Positions 24,413-37,770 of a DNA stretch of 64,000 nt are shown in pieces. The position numbers and the translations under genes were made by a program. The notes under the pieces are model-generated. The model was not told the DNA's origin and searched no databases. It worked only from the letters and a program-made list of their open reading frames with translations. Location: contig CM034099.1 in the NCBI GenBank assembly GCA_019914945.1, positions 6,014,001-6,078,000 on the forward strand. Reading direction: 5' to 3'. Numbering within the stretch: the first letter of the stretch is position 1; each line of letters starts with the position of its first letter. Origin of the DNA: Typha latifolia (lineage: Eukaryota > Streptophyta > Magnoliopsida > Poales > Typhaceae).

Positions 24413-26391
24413 TGATGAAGTCTTTTTTTTTCCTCTCTTTTCCGGTTAGGACAAAAGAGAGCACTTTCAGACTATTTACTGCAACTCACTTAACCTGTTT
24501 CTTGATGTGAATGAGTTAAATTCCTGCATGGATACTTCACTACGTCGTCGTAATAAATTACATACAGATTACGTGTATGCCGATTGTTTTGTGTCACACT
24601 TGTGATAGTATCTCCAGAATGTCGATTTCTTTGTATGTTAGGCTTTCATCACCTCAGATTTCACGTTGGTACATATGGATTGTCTTACGTTCCTATTGCA
24701 GCACTCGTAGCCAAAAATGGAGGTATCATGCATTAATAGTAGTAAGCACATCACTCTTTGTGCCCACTTGCTACTTTTTTGTTGCATGTCTTGAATGATA
24801 AGACACTTGCAAAAAAAAGTTCAATTGGTTTTCTGATCACGTAGCTTTTTTTTTTCTCTCTAGGTTAAAAGTATCTCACCATTTTCATTTTTTGACCTAA
24901 TGCTGCAGGATCGATGGCAATTCAAAGGGCAACCAGAAATTTTTCTTTTTTTTTATAAAAAAAAGGTGTCTGAATTTAATGAAAACTAATAGATCCTGGG
25001 AAGTGAATTTAGTAAACCCAGTTCGTATGGTTGAATCACCATGCAGTCATAGAGTGTATATGCATCCGGATTGCTCAAAGAATTAAACAATCCCATTCGT
25101 GCAGAACTGTTAAAAGGTACAATTATATATATATATATATATATTTTCTTTCATCCTTCTGATGATTTCTCTTTCAATAAGCATGAACCATACTGTTTCT
25201 CATAACAATAGAATTGTCGGCATGTCTCGAAAACACCATCAATCCCATATTGAAGCTTTCATGCAGATAGCGACTGCAGTAATTTTCATTATAATCTCTG
25301 ACAGGCGTTCCTGAGGGCGATGACATTAATTAATTATGAGACTTGACTTAGCTAATTATCTCTTTTTGTAACAATATATGCATATATCAAGATGAGGTTA
25401 ATCTTGAAACATGGCGCATTAATTGCCCATTTGGGAAAGAAGAAATGAAGGTAATAGTAACATTAACTTTGATGCAGAACTTATTTGTGTAGAGATCTAT
25501 CAGCTAACTAATTCAAGGACTTATTGCGCGATAGTCTTACAGTGCTAGAAAATCTTGGATAAAGTAAACGTTTGGTAGCATTAATTAATTTGATTTCCAT
25601 TATGCTAATATCATTTTAAATGCAGGCAATAATTTTTCTCATTAGACTTCTCCACCGACAGGGAAAAAAATGCAAGAAGATTGAAACTTCCACTTCCTGT
25701 CCACAACGACCACAAAGGTCAATTCATTGCTTCATCTTGATTTCTTTCTTCCATCATATATTTGTATTGTAGTGGCCTTACAAACTAAAATTGACCGTTT
25801 CATAGGTGAATGATGTCTACTTAATTACAAGAAGAATATATCTAGGTAACCTTAATCATTGCATAATAACCTTAATCTCGACCCAAAAGTGCTGGTTGAT
25901 GCCAATTGGAAAGTCTAGCTAAAAGAGAAGAAATAAAATTTATATTTTCCGATGAAGTGTCGAGCTCTAAAGATGCATAGTGTTACTAATTATTAATAAT
26001 AGTCCCTAATAACAGTGGAACGATATGTACATTTAAAATAATTTGATACAAGTCTTGTACTAGTCTAAATTTAGAGTGCTTAGAGTCACCCTTCCCTCAA
26101 ACTGACCATCTTCTCTTCTCAATATAATTTTCAGATGATCACTATTACCTTTTGTTTAATCAATTAGGATGACTTTGTGATTAATAATCTGTAAGAAAGT
26201 TCCAATAAAACTCTCTTAGTTTCTAACAATACTATTCAAGCGATCCATAATATCATATATTATAGTGGCACTCCACATAACATTGCCACCTCAAGTCTAG
26301 GTTCAATTCATCACGTTGCATATATAATTTGCAATAAATCTCCACATACATATATATATATATATATAACTACAAGAAATTTCTCTCCATG

Positions 26392-26430
<39 letters not shown>

Positions 26431-27980
26431 AACGGGCAATTAATCACCGACAGAAATGGACCCTCAGATGTCTATCTTACAGTCAATCTATCGACAGCTA
26501 CTTCCTCAAAACATCCATAACTACTTGACACCCTTAAACATGTCTTCTGCTACAACCAACCATGCTCAATCATCTAACAAATTTAGTCCTCTCGCTCTCT
26601 CTCTCTCTCTCACACACACACAGAGTTTTGTAATCCTTCAGTAGAACAAGCTGTTCCTTTCATGATCTTTCAGTTCGAATGGTATATATATATATATATA
26701 TTACATATTACATATATTTTAACCACTTAAATTTGTTTGAGCATATATGCATGCATGGAGTGGCCTGGGTGATCCTTATCTCTTTGCTGTGGGAAAATTA
26801 ATGGGGGACAAAGATTCGAATAGAGAAGGAGGGGGTTTATAAGGTAGTGATGGTGGTGGTATATAACTTGTCTGGTTGCCCTACAAATTAATGGAGCACC
26901 TACCTAAGGACCCCATATAATATATATATATATATATATATGTATATATGTCAAGCTACTCGTGCTACAATGTGCTTGGTTAATTAATTCTAGTTGGAAA
27001 GTGATAGTGGGAGGGAGAGACCTACGACTATTCCTGTGAGCAATGCCAAAAGAGAGCTGTGTGTGTGTTTGTATGGATAATGGAGATGTGGGGTTGGGAG
27101 GCCTTTGATGAACATGAATGAAGGGTAGGGGTAGGGGTTGGGTAGACCTATCCAAGAATGACACCAATGCATATATGCCATTGACGTATCGATTTGAGAA
27201 TGAATGACCCTCGTCCACTGCTACTGCTGCTGCTACTACTACTACTACCACTACTACTTCTTCTTAGGTTATGCCCCCACTTCCAATTAAATCAAATAAG
27301 GTGGGCGAATTAGGAGTCAATGGATTACATGATGATCATATGTCCTAGAAGTTGAGATAGTTTAGATCAATTTCTTGTCACCAATTTTTATAAACCGGCT
27401 CTTTAATATAATTAACATAGAATATTAACAATAATATGAATAAGAAAACAAACAGAACTAAGTTATATGTGTATTATATCAAAGAGTAATTAATCGTTGT
27501 TGGTAGTAATTTGTATATATCAATAGATAGATTTGTTAAGAATAGAGATTAAAAGGTTGGGGGATGAATGAGAGTCAAATCAACCCAACCATATGAATTG
27601 AAGGCATCCAACGATCATTCAAAGCAAAAGTAGAACTTTATGGTTAGATTTGAGAGAAAGGAAACAAGGACAAGTTTGTTTATGGGACTGACTAAAAGCT
27701 AAAGCATATCAACTTCGGTCCAACATAAACATCGTATTCTACCACCTTTTCTCTTATTTGAAAAGTTAGTTTATAAAAGTAAACCCCCAAAAAGGTTTGT
27801 GTGGAAAATATGCACATTGCACAACTTATTATTATAAACAGGGAGAAAATAAATAAAAAAGAGGGTTCAAAACTTCAATTATTCGCTCACGGAGTAAATA
27901 TTATTTATTGGCCACTGAGATTTTATTTTATTTTATTTTTTTTGTAATTTTTCTTCTTTTATTACTTAATTTAAAAGCAT
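22680..27980. other. Gene-poor spacer upstream of the MYB gene
   Basis: No coding exon supported on either strand. I looked for well-known plant miRNA sequences and saw none with a matching arm. Includes AT microsatellites at about 23310-23330, 25120-25142, 26350-26368, 26397-26427, 26681-26701 and 26920-26942, a (CT)n/(CA)n patch near 26600-26625 and trinucleotide CTA/CTG repeats at about 27220-27258. Part of this is probably MYB promoter. Confidence 0.5.
24367..24412. repeat. Compound (TA)n(GA)n microsatellite
   Basis: TA dinucleotides run directly into GA dinucleotides. Confidence 0.92.
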
Positions 27981-27998
27981 TAAACGTGGTTAATAATA

Positions 27999-28450
27999 CG
28001 GTACGTGGCACGGGCAACTCTAACCGCCGATGACGGTGACGTGACGTGGCAGGAGCTCGCCAAGTCCCAGTAGCTCGGGGACTGGCCTACGGTGGTCATG
28101 GGCTGGCGGGGGCCCACCTCCACGGTGGGCCCCCACTTAAAAGGCGAAGTTCGAGGCCCCCGGAAATTTTTGGGGGGCGAAACCCCGATCGGCGCGAAAG
28201 GGACCGGGGCCGGAGGACCCGACACGTGTGAGTTGGAGACTGGGCCCCACCCAAGTGGGCTAGGCTACGTGCATGGCCCAGACTTAGGTTTTTGGACAGC
28301 TACTCCGGCCTTGGGGGGGGGCCCGCGTGGCAAGACCACGTGGTGGTGGGTCCCGGACGATGGACGTCCACGTCGGATGGAGATAACCACCATGAATGAG
28401 CTGTCACTGTGAAGTGTGCTTTTCTGCCGGGCTATAGGATTCGGCCACGT
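27999..28450. promoter_or_regulatory. GC-rich island with clustered ACGTG cores, candidate promoter or enhancer
   Basis: About 450 bases of high GC inside very AT-rich DNA. ACGTGGC occurs at 28003-28009 and 28044-28050, CACGTG at 28223-28228, palindromic CCACGTGG at 28336-28343 and CCACGTC near 28445. These are G-box/ABRE-type bZIP or bHLH sites. TGGGCC/GGGCCCAC words resembling TCP site II motifs are also frequent. A perfect 11-bp stem lies at 28108-28118 and 28124-28134. No gene is apparent immediately on either side, so the role is inferred only. Confidence 0.4.
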
Positions 28451-30480
28451 CGATAAAGAGAACTCTGCTTAATTAACGAAGAGGGGGAGATATTTTTTTT
28501 TACTTTTATTATTATTAGTAATTAGTGCTTAATGAAGCTTACCTTTTTTTCTTCTTTTTTTAGCCCACTTTCTCTAATTTGTGTATCTTTCTTAAAAAAT
28601 ATGAATAATTTAGTTAGAGTGATTTGATGATACTAAGACAATAGTAGCAATTTTAAAAGAACTCATAACAATTTTCATAATTTTATAATTTGTTATCCAT
28701 TCTACCACCACCGACAAAGTGTTCTCTAAATATATCTAAATTTTATTTTTAATTCTTTAGACCATGGATTAGAAAAACGAAATAGCCATCCCTAGTGTAT
28801 ATAGTCTGAACAACTAATCAACTCTCCTAAAGATAATAGACTATATCGTATCCAAATCGTTCCCATATAATACACTCTAATAAAAAGATCTAACAAATAT
28901 CAACTTCAGCATTCACAAAGAAGAGAATTATAGAGTCTATAAATTCTATTATGGGCGAGTGAGACCCAACGGTGATAGCCTTAAATTGTTATATCAATTT
29001 AGATACGGAGACAACGAGTGGCTTCTTATGCATTAGTTAATAACTAAGGAGGTGAATTACAAATTCTCCTCAAGAATGTGAAAATATCATGAAAAGAAAG
29101 GAGACCTAAAAAATGCGGAATAAAATGGTTGCATAAAGGCTACCTAACTTTAATGTGAATGTTACTCTCTCCTCCCTCGTGCACATATGACTTCACAAAG
29201 AATTATTATTATTATTATAATAATTATTATTTAAAAAAAAAGGGGGAAAAGTTAGGGCATGCAACATGGTCCCCATGCATGCAAAAAAGAAGAAAAAAAA
29301 GTACTAAACTATTGCCAATATTACCACTTCTAGACAAACATATGAGTCAAATAATGCATTTAAAACATGACCAACAAAAAAAAAATGTGAAAAAAATAAG
29401 ACCCAAGATTGCATGTTAACAAGCACAGAAATCTATCACAGAGTGAAAAATATTCAATCTGTGGAAGAGGACCCACCTTTGGTTAGGTCTAGAAACTCAG
29501 AGAAAGTGATTGGATTAATCTTCTGGTTCCATAATGTTATCATTGGAGGCATTAAATACCCTGACATTGATTGCTTAACAAACTGGGATGGATGTAGAAT
29601 ATTATTAAGCCTTTCGTCATGCATCCATAATCCTAGGGTCTTTCCTTCATGACAATGGAAACATATCAAACCCCCTCCTACCTTTACAGCACTAAAGCAT
29701 TTCTAAGGTTTGTTGAAGTGATAGCATGCATTATTATCTTCTCCCCAAACTGCATGGCCCATGCTTTGCCAAGAGGCACTAATATGAGTTTTCTCCTACT
29801 AATTACTTCTCTCTAAGCAACCTAACCTTTTTTATTTTTTATTTTTATATATATACTTTCTTTTCAAAACAATTATAAGGCCAAGGAAAAGAAGAAGAAG
29901 GAATTAGCACTCAATATCATTGTTGATGAACAGAGGAGTCCACATTATTGTTAATGTAACGGATGTGATGAAGATTCTGTGGTCGGAATTCATCAAGGAA
30001 TGGATTTGGAAGTATGTAGATAATTTGGAGTTTGGACTTTGGGGGAGGAACAAAACAAATGCTAAGTTTTCGTAATTAACACATCCTTAAGCAGCATGTC
30101 ATGTGCTTCTTTCAATTCCTAACCAATTTTTTTTTTATTTAAATTTGTTCATGAATCTCCACAAACCTTAAACTAAGACGATCGCTAATTGACAAGAAAG
30201 AATGGCTATCACTGGATGTGATACTTTTAGCTCTCAATCCTACTTGTTAATATCGTATTCGTATGAGATATGTTCCTATAATCTTTCCTCATCGTTATAA
30301 AGCTTCATAAATACTTTATATTTGACTAATTTATAGGTCGAAAAATTTAAAGATGATAAAGTAATAGATAATTGAATACCTTTTTTAATTCATAAGAATC
30401 AAATTTTAAATGATAAAAATACAGCAAAAAATATACGTATATTTAATATATATATATTTGTGAGCTGAATCCAACTTTGT
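28451..30480. other. AT-rich intergenic sequence
   Basis: No supported gene. Contains (ATT)n near 29203-29230 and poly-A/T tracts. A non-coding transcript cannot be excluded. Confidence 0.5.
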
Positions 30481-30484
30481 CCGA

Positions 30485-30545
30485 GTGAGACCAAGCCCAC
30501 AAAGAAGAACTTCTTAGCCCAAGAAAAGTTTAGGCCCATATCAAA
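30485..30545 (+). promoter_or_regulatory. Site II (GCCCA) cluster upstream of the pseudouridine synthase gene
   Basis: AAGCCCAC, TAGCCCAAG and AGGCCCAT occur within 60 bases, 85 to 140 bases before the start codon. Such TCP-bound motifs are common in promoters of plant housekeeping and RNA-processing genes. There is no clear TATA box close by. Confidence 0.45.
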
Positions 30546-30627
30546 AACCCAATCCTCTATCGGCATTCGTATCCTTTTATTTTTATTTTTATTATCTTTG
30601 CTGGAAGCCAAAACCCAGGGAGAAGAG

Positions 30628-33600
30628 ATGGGTTTTGCGGCCATTGGCTTCTCTTCTTCTCCTCTGCGCGCTTTCGCCATCTCCAATAGCTCGGTATGTG
30701 TCTGTTGGTTGCATTGTTTCCTCTCTCATCTCTGTTAAGATTCCTACTTCATATTATTCTGGCTCTCTCTTTCTTTGGCAGCGCGTAGAGGATGGCCAAA
30801 CCCAAGTGGCGGAGCTGGCGTCTCCTTGCTCTTATAAGTGGAGGATGGTGATTGCCTACGACGGTACCAAGTTTAAAGGTCAGCCTCCAAAGCCGTGCTC
30901 TAAATTTGCCCGTTTTGTGCTTAAAAGTGTTTGGTCTTGCGAGTATTGGCCTTGTTCACCCATTATCTCTTAAATGGCACTGATTTCTACTTGCCCATGT
31001 TAAAATATGGAATTTTGATGAGGACCCAATAGTTGTTTTCTCTTTGATCGCTTAAACTGTAAATTGATTAGTGTGTCAAGTGCCAATTGGCTCAAGATGG
31101 GCTTTTACTCATATCATTGTGCTCCTCAGCGTGTTGTTTATCATCTCCTCCTCCAGTTTCTAGACTGTTTAGGTGATTGGCATTCTTTTCCCGATTCTTA
31201 GTTGAATATGACAAAGTACTCTGTGAGATATGCCTTTAGCCAGATTGAAGATTGTACAGGGCCACATTTAGGAGTAGTGAAACTTTAATTGTGATTGATT
31301 CAGCAAAAGTTAGTTATATGTGAGAGGACCCCTTTGAGTTGGGGATAAATTTTGTGTTGTCATTGGAGTTAGAACTTCTTAATGTAAGTATCTCATGCTG
31401 AATGATCTGAGTTAGCAAATCATGAAGTTAATGGATTTTTTTCATATTGGATGGGTGCTTGAGAATTTTCAGACCAAATATAAAGCTTGGTAAGGTAGGC
31501 AAAACCAAAAGAAGCAGTGCATAGTAAAGTCATCTGTAGACAATGTATGAAATGGAGAATGTGGGTTTTCTCCTCCTGCTATGCAAATGAAACAACATGC
31601 AGGAGCAAAGGGATATGATTTCTGCTACTCTATATGTTATTACAGTATTCTACTACTTTTGCTTAGATAATTATGCCATTTATTAGCTAACAAAAGAGTT
31701 CGTCCTACTATTTCAGCTGAATTTCGTTTTAGACTAGAAAGAAGGGCGTTCTACTATGCACCATCTTCAAATCATTGTGATAACTTGAATACTGAATTAG
31801 TGATTAGAAAAACATAGCATAGAAATGCAAAAACAAAATCTATGAAATGATTAGTTCACGAGGCCTCTGTGCTCTCTTGTGTAAAAAGGACTGAATCTAC
31901 TCATAAGGGCCTACTGCTGGAGGAATTGTAAATGGAAATTTACTTCTAGAAGCAGGTTTTCAACTACTCAAGCATGAGGTTTTCTTTCATATGAAAGAAG
32001 TAAGCATGATACAGCTTGGATGTTATAATGGGAGTCTAGAGACCTTAGGATTGTGAGTGGACTTGGTTGATCCCATATCCTGTCTGAATATTGCGGTGGT
32101 ATTGCAAATCCAATGATGATAACTTCCAACATGTTAATTGGAGGCAGGAGTAATATAATTAAGGTGAACCCAGAGGTAGTGTTCTCATTGAGGATGAATA
32201 GAGTGTTTGATCTTATCAACCTTGTTATTTGGTTTTACAATTGATGAATAAATATCAGATGTCATATTAGGTTTTACCAAACATTATCATTGATAACTTT
32301 TCCATTGATATTATAGAACTGATCAAACGCAATCTTTGACTTCCATATAAAATCTTTTCTATGTCAATTATTGTTGAATCATATTTGGAGTCTAGCTCGA
32401 ATTAACCATCTCTGTCTCCTGCTTTTCTCTTTTCTTCCTGAAAAAGAATTTGCTGGCTCTGAGCCTTGAGAATACATTTGTTCATAATTTTAACTTACAA
32501 TATTGTGAAAGTTATATTGCAGGTTGGCAGTATCAACCATCACCACCAACTATACAGTGCCTTGTAGAGAATGCACTAATACGCATCACAAAGCTAGATC
32601 GGAAGGAACTTTGTTTGGTTGGTGCAAGCAGGACGGACACTGGTGTTCATGCCTGGGGTCAGGTTTGATTATCTTAAAAATACTACTGTCAAAGTATTAC
32701 TCCATCTCTTTCTGCTCATGGTTGTGAAAAAATATTTGTTAACTTTGACTTGTTCTACTTTATTCTTTATAGATTAGGAATATGTAGTTTTGTTGATTTT
32801 TCAGGTGGCTCATTTTACCACACCTTTCATCTATAATAGCTTGGGAAGCCTTCACGCTGCAATTAATGGGCTTCTTCCCCCAGATATTCAGGTGAGAGAA
32901 GTTGGTCCAGCACGTCCTGAATTTCATGCTCGATTCTCAACAAAGAGCAAGATTTATCACTACAAGATCTACAATGGAACAATCATGGATCCTTTTCACC
33001 GTCTTTATGCTTATCATAGTGTCCATAAACTTAGTCCTCATGCAATGAGGGAGGCTGCAGCATATTTTGTTGGAAAACATGACTTTTCATCTTTCGCCAA
33101 TGCGTCTCATAATGATGGCTCACCAAATCCTGTGAAAGAAATCTTTCGTTTCGACATAACCGAACTGGTACTTCATGATGCTAACTTCTTTATTCTGTAT
33201 GTTCCTCATGTCACTACTCACCAGTCATAAACACTAGCCATAAATATTGATCATTTTAGAGGAGACATTGTCTTTAACAGACATATTATCATTGTCCAGG
33301 ATGCTGTTTTGCAGCTCGAGATTGAGGGTACTGGTTTCTTGTACAGACAAGTGAGGAACATGGTAATATTCATCCAATTAGCAAATATATTTAGCATATT
33401 AAGATACTGATCTTCTTAGTATACACAAATGTGGTTCTTTCTAGTACTTCTAAGAGAAGCCTTCTTTTATTGTCCTTCAAATGCTTTTTGTTACGTGAAA
33501 ACCATTATGGCCATCAGCCCATTGAATGACCGTTTCTTTTCAAAATTTCTCTGGATCACACAGCATTCTGAAATTACAGTTTTTATCGTGTAAAATTAAA

Positions 33601-34536
33601 AGGCAAGTATCCAAAAGTACCACTCACAAAGGAGGTCATAAATTCTTCGATAGAAGGATTTATGAATGTAGCCTGATTTTTGAGCTGTCAATCCCAATGA
33701 GAGGGGAAATAATGCTATTTATTTTATTTCTTTAAGCATGCATGGTCATAAAATGGTCCAAATTTTAATTGTTAATCTATGACATACAATAAATTGTTTA
33801 AGTTTGTTATTTCTTTGTCCGATAATCCGAAGTGAAAGTGGATGTAGCTATTCTCTTTAGTTATGATAAACTGGTTGTAAAAATCCTTGAATTTTACATG
33901 TGAGTAGTGATAGGCAATGACTTCAACAATAAATAGAAGTTGGATAATTCTTTTGATGAGTAAAAGGAGCAAGTTGCTTGATTTCTTAGATAGTTTAGGA
34001 ACTCTGTGGTCTATACCGATCATTTTGTCTCCTTTAATACTCTGACATGAGATTTCTCTGCTGTATTCTTTATAAGGACATATGGTATAGATTGATGGAC
34101 ATGAATACTGAAATGGCCGCAGAAAGTATTTAACTTTTGGAGCTTATTGATGTTTTTATCAAAGTTCCACGCGTCCTTGATTCAGTTATTTTTCTTTTCA
34201 GTTGGGGATGATATCTTAATTGCTTCTTCTTTTATCTTCTTTTGCTCAATCGCTTCAATAAACCATCAAAACAACTCTTCATCAGTGATGCTTCTGCAGG
34301 TAGCTTTGCTGCTTCAGATTGGAAGGGAAGCTTTACCTCCTGATATTGTCCCAAAGATCATAGCTGCAAGGGATCGCAGAGAGCTCGCAAAGGTTGCATT
34401 ATCAGCTCCACCTCATGGACTGTGCCTTATGTCTGTCAACTATAACCAGGAAGTCCTAAAACCTCCTGAAGGCTTCCCACCAGTCAGTTTTGGCAGGTCT
34501 CATCAAGTCAGCAAATGTAAGCTTCTATTTTATTAA
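30628..34536 (+). CDS. TruA-family tRNA pseudouridine synthase, 321 aa
   Basis: Six exons: 30628-30693, 30782-30878, 32523-32662, 32805-33167, 33300-33362 and 34300-34536; all GT-AG and in phase. The domain starts at about residue 45 (WRMVIAYDGTKFKGWQYQP) and runs to the end. The TruA catalytic motif GASRTDTGVHA is intact, with nucleophile Asp93. Later motifs include ARPEFHARFSTKSKIYHYKI (Tyr of the active site), the KHDFSSFA loop and EIEGTGFLYRQVRNM. The family converts uridine to pseudouridine at positions 38-40 of the tRNA anticodon arm. The first 40 residues are Ser/Ala-rich with few acids and could target plastid or mitochondrion, which is inferred. Ends SKCKLLFY followed by TAA. Intron 2 is long (1.6 kb). 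Confidence 0.93.
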
Positions 34537-35354
34537 TTCATGGGGCATATGTTTTTGCCTTCCTTCTGTTTCCTTTGCTCATTTATTGAGAGCCTTCGGG
34601 ATTTCATTTTAAAGCTGTGTACACACGTCAGGCTTCAGTCTTTAGCTTGGATAAAGTTTAGAATTCTGAATTGACCAACTATCTTTTTTTTTTTTTTCTT
34701 TTTTTCTTTTAATTTGGTTGATATTGCACTCAGTATAATTCCTGCAAAACTATTCCTTCTTGGCCTGGATAATGTATCACAAATGCAAGCGGGTAAATGT
34801 TGTTTAGGGACAGGCAGCAAAAGACTTCATTGGGATGTTTTTTTTTAACTATTTGCCTTAACAATCTGGTTATTAACTTTGTAAAATGAGATTAACAGAT
34901 TAACATTAATTGTAACAAATAATTGATGAGTGAGGTAGATGTTCTTACTCCTTGGAGTTGGGAAATGCTTCCTCGGATGTAATGTGTTTTTTATTCATAA
35001 CATACCATGTCAAAAACTTGTGTCCCAGAGTTAATCAGTGAAGTTTTATGAGACAGTATGCCAGCTGAAATATCAACAGTTAACCAACACAGAGCACAAA
35101 TAATGTTCATCCTTTTTCGATAGCAAAGGAGAAATGCCACTTTCCATTTAAAAGGAAAAATAATTGTACGTTACATCAAATAATTTCCCGTTCGAACCAA
35201 AGATACACGAACAGCCGTAAGCTGGTACATCAGTTTGTAAAATTTCACCTGGCAATAAGCAGGTTGACAAACAAGAGAGTGAAAGAACATAAGTTCTACA
35301 ACCAGCACATCACAACAAAAAAGCCTTTTGACTGTATGAGATGGAAAGATTCAT
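34537..35354. other. Convergent 3' regions of the pseudouridine synthase gene and the small minus-strand gene
   Basis: 3' UTR material of both genes, with a poly-T tract at about 34685-34712. No other gene seen. Confidence 0.55.
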
Positions 35355-36846
35355 TCATCTAGGTTTGTCATATGCAGCTATGTTCTGAGGTTCACACTCT
35401 GGACTGAACAGTCGGACCAGCAGAGCTGACGTGGAGCTCACTGAAACTGCGCCGCACGAAGCCCACCGGAGACTTCTCGGGGTAGTAATTCTAGGGCCTG
35501 CATAAGAAAATCATAACTACCATGAAGACATAACACCTCGAGGTTGAAAATTTTGTGCAGAAAAATCATTATATGTATGTGGTCATCTGTGCAACCAACA
35601 GGTTGATAGCTCTACTGAACAAGTTAGCTTTTGACGAAAAGTATACAAACTAACAGGGAGGATTGTTTTAAAAATTTCTACCATCTTTTCTTTGATGCAG
35701 TAATGTTCTTCTAAAAGGAATTTGTAATTATTACATGAAAGAATTATGCAAAGCATCAATATGGAGATCTGCTAATATTAACATCTTTTGATAACTTCTG
35801 ACACACCAACAGAAGGGCTGGCAAATTATAGGTCTATTGATACTTGTACTAATATTAGAACAGATTGATGATTTGAGGAAGTTATTTTTGCCTTCTTGAG
35901 CTTATATGGGAAAGACATGAAAATGTATTTGGAATATTAAAAAAAATAAAAAAAGTATTGCCTTTTCTCATTTTCTCTCCATTTTTGGGGATTAAAAAAA
36001 CTGTTGGAAGTTTTTTTTTTTCTCTTTCATTCTCTCCTGTACCACCTTATAAAAAAAAGATTAAAAAAAATAGTGCCCGTGCATGCTAAACAGTATGAAA
36101 ACATTGACCAATTGGTCATCTGAGAACCATTTAGGAGGCATGTTTATCTGGTGGCGGATATTTCAATCTCATTTATCTCCTAAAAATTTAATCCTTTATT
36201 TCTCTCCTCTACTCTCTCTTCTCTTCTCCTATTTCTCTCCCTTCCAAACAGGTGTTCAACTCCTAAAATAATTCTATCAACAAAAGATGCCTAAAGCAAA
36301 AGGACTGGAAAAGCAATCATCTGAGCTCTCAAGCGACAAAACTAGGTTCAGGCTTACCCCTTCTCTTAAGGAGAAAAGGAGAAAGAACCGATCTTGGACA
36401 ATGAGAACAGGATCTTTGATTCCTCTTTCCACTAGCCTCAACATGACTTAACATTCATTTCTAATATCGAATTATCGATCACAACAATCTACTTCGAAAC
36501 TAACGCAAAGGATTCTGCTTCCCAAGCTAATGAAAGACGGCATCTTTTTCCATCAGACTAACTGCAGAATCCAAATCACAAGAGATGGAAAAAAGAAAAC
36601 ATTTTTAATTCGATAACCTCCAGCATATGATTCCATCAAACTGCTAAATTAGTAAGAAGAAAAGAAATTCAGACAAAGAAAGGAAGAAATGGACCGACCG
36701 TAGTGGAGGCGGCAGAGGACCCAGAAGGCGAGGGCACCTCCGACGCTAAAGATGCCGGCGGTGTGGCGCATCAACCGCGAACACGGCTTCGAGTCCGACC
36801 GCATCAACTCCCCATCCGACCAACCCAGTGCTCGGCGAAGCGCCAT
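35355..36846 (-). CDS. Small predicted membrane protein of unknown function, 96 aa
   Basis: Two minus-strand exons, 36699-36846 and 35355-35497, joined in phase by a 1.2 kb GT-AG intron (donor G|GTCGGT is weak outside GT). The product starts MALRRALGWSDGELMRSD, has one clear hydrophobic segment at about residues 29-48 (HTAGIFSVGGALAFWVLC), then PRITTPRSLRWASCG, a second, weaker Ala/Ser/Val segment at about 62-80, and a polar tail containing PECEPQNIAAYDKP. The basic N-terminus and single or double membrane segment would suit a mitochondrial or other organelle inner-membrane subunit, but that is a guess. The tail has the look of a conserved plant small protein; I do not recognise a named family. 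Tandem with, and about 0.9 kb downstream of, the helicase gene on the same strand. Confidence 0.68.
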
Positions 36847-37770
36847 CGCGGACTTCTCTGTCCTACGGCCACGATTTGGGGTTTATATAAAAGAAGAAAT
36901 CGAAGAGGAGTTCTTGGAGTTGGAGGAGAGGAGATGGGGTCGGACGTAGGCTTTTGGGTATGGCGGGAAGGAATTGGAAAGGCGACCGCCAAGGGAACGG
37001 AGGAGGAAGAGAGCTCGTGCTCTCTAGCCGCCGCCTCGTCTTCTTAAGGTAAAGGGCTTCGTTGTAGATCGCTTGCTTATACAGTGGGGCCCACGAAAAT
37101 GAACCATGTGATCCAAGGAGTAGTTCCTTATGGTGCAAATAAACCACTTACATTTAAACCTTATAGTACCTCATTAACTCTGCTAATTGATTTGTTATTG
37201 GGATATATTTGCAAATAACCAAGTCTTATTAGCTCAAAGAATATTACAACTTTTAAGCATGTTCTATTACGCTTCTTTTTATTTTTTATTTTTTATTTTT
37301 TTCTTTGATAAAAATAATCTTTCTAAGAAGAGCAGACATCAACTGCACGCCATACAAAGACTGGAGGTAGAGAAACGAGTTATGGGTTGCTTTAAAACAT
37401 CATACCTTCAGCTAAGAACTTGAAACAAACTTCACGCCATGCAAAGATTGATATGTGGGGGCAACAATGTAGTTATAACTTGGGAGTTCTTCCTAACATT
37501 AATCTGAAGGGTGCATTTGTAGATGTCGTAAGGACTAGTGTACTTGTTTCTCGCAAAGAAATTTACATAGATATAAACCTGGGAAAAAGAAGATAGCCTA
37601 TGTTGCAATAATGTACTTGTTTCTGACTTTCATTTTTCCACAGGAGCATTTACAGATAACTCATCTATACCCATATGTTACAAGCTTTCCACAAATAGCA
37701 TGGAAAATACGCAAAGAAAAGAAGAAAAGAAATTAATGTACAGTATTACAAGATATGCTATCATCATGCA
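36847..37770. other. Promoter region of the small gene and 3' region of the helicase gene
   Basis: The 36850-37050 part is relatively GC-rich and purine-rich, as expected for a 5' leader of the minus-strand gene. The rest is AT-rich with T tracts near 37280-37310. No other gene supported. Confidence 0.5.

Noticed and set aside
26456..26644. 62-codon frame MDPQMSILQS
   Set aside because: Low-complexity end in CT/CA repeats, no recognisable signal peptide or family; probably chance.
27040..27062. TGCCAAAAGAGAGCTG resembles a miR399
   Set aside because: The 3' part does not match the family and no complementary arm was found within 200 bases.
28046..28412. Arg/Gly-rich frames in the GC island
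   Set aside because: Long only because the GC-rich sequence lacks stops; composition-driven with no family similarity.
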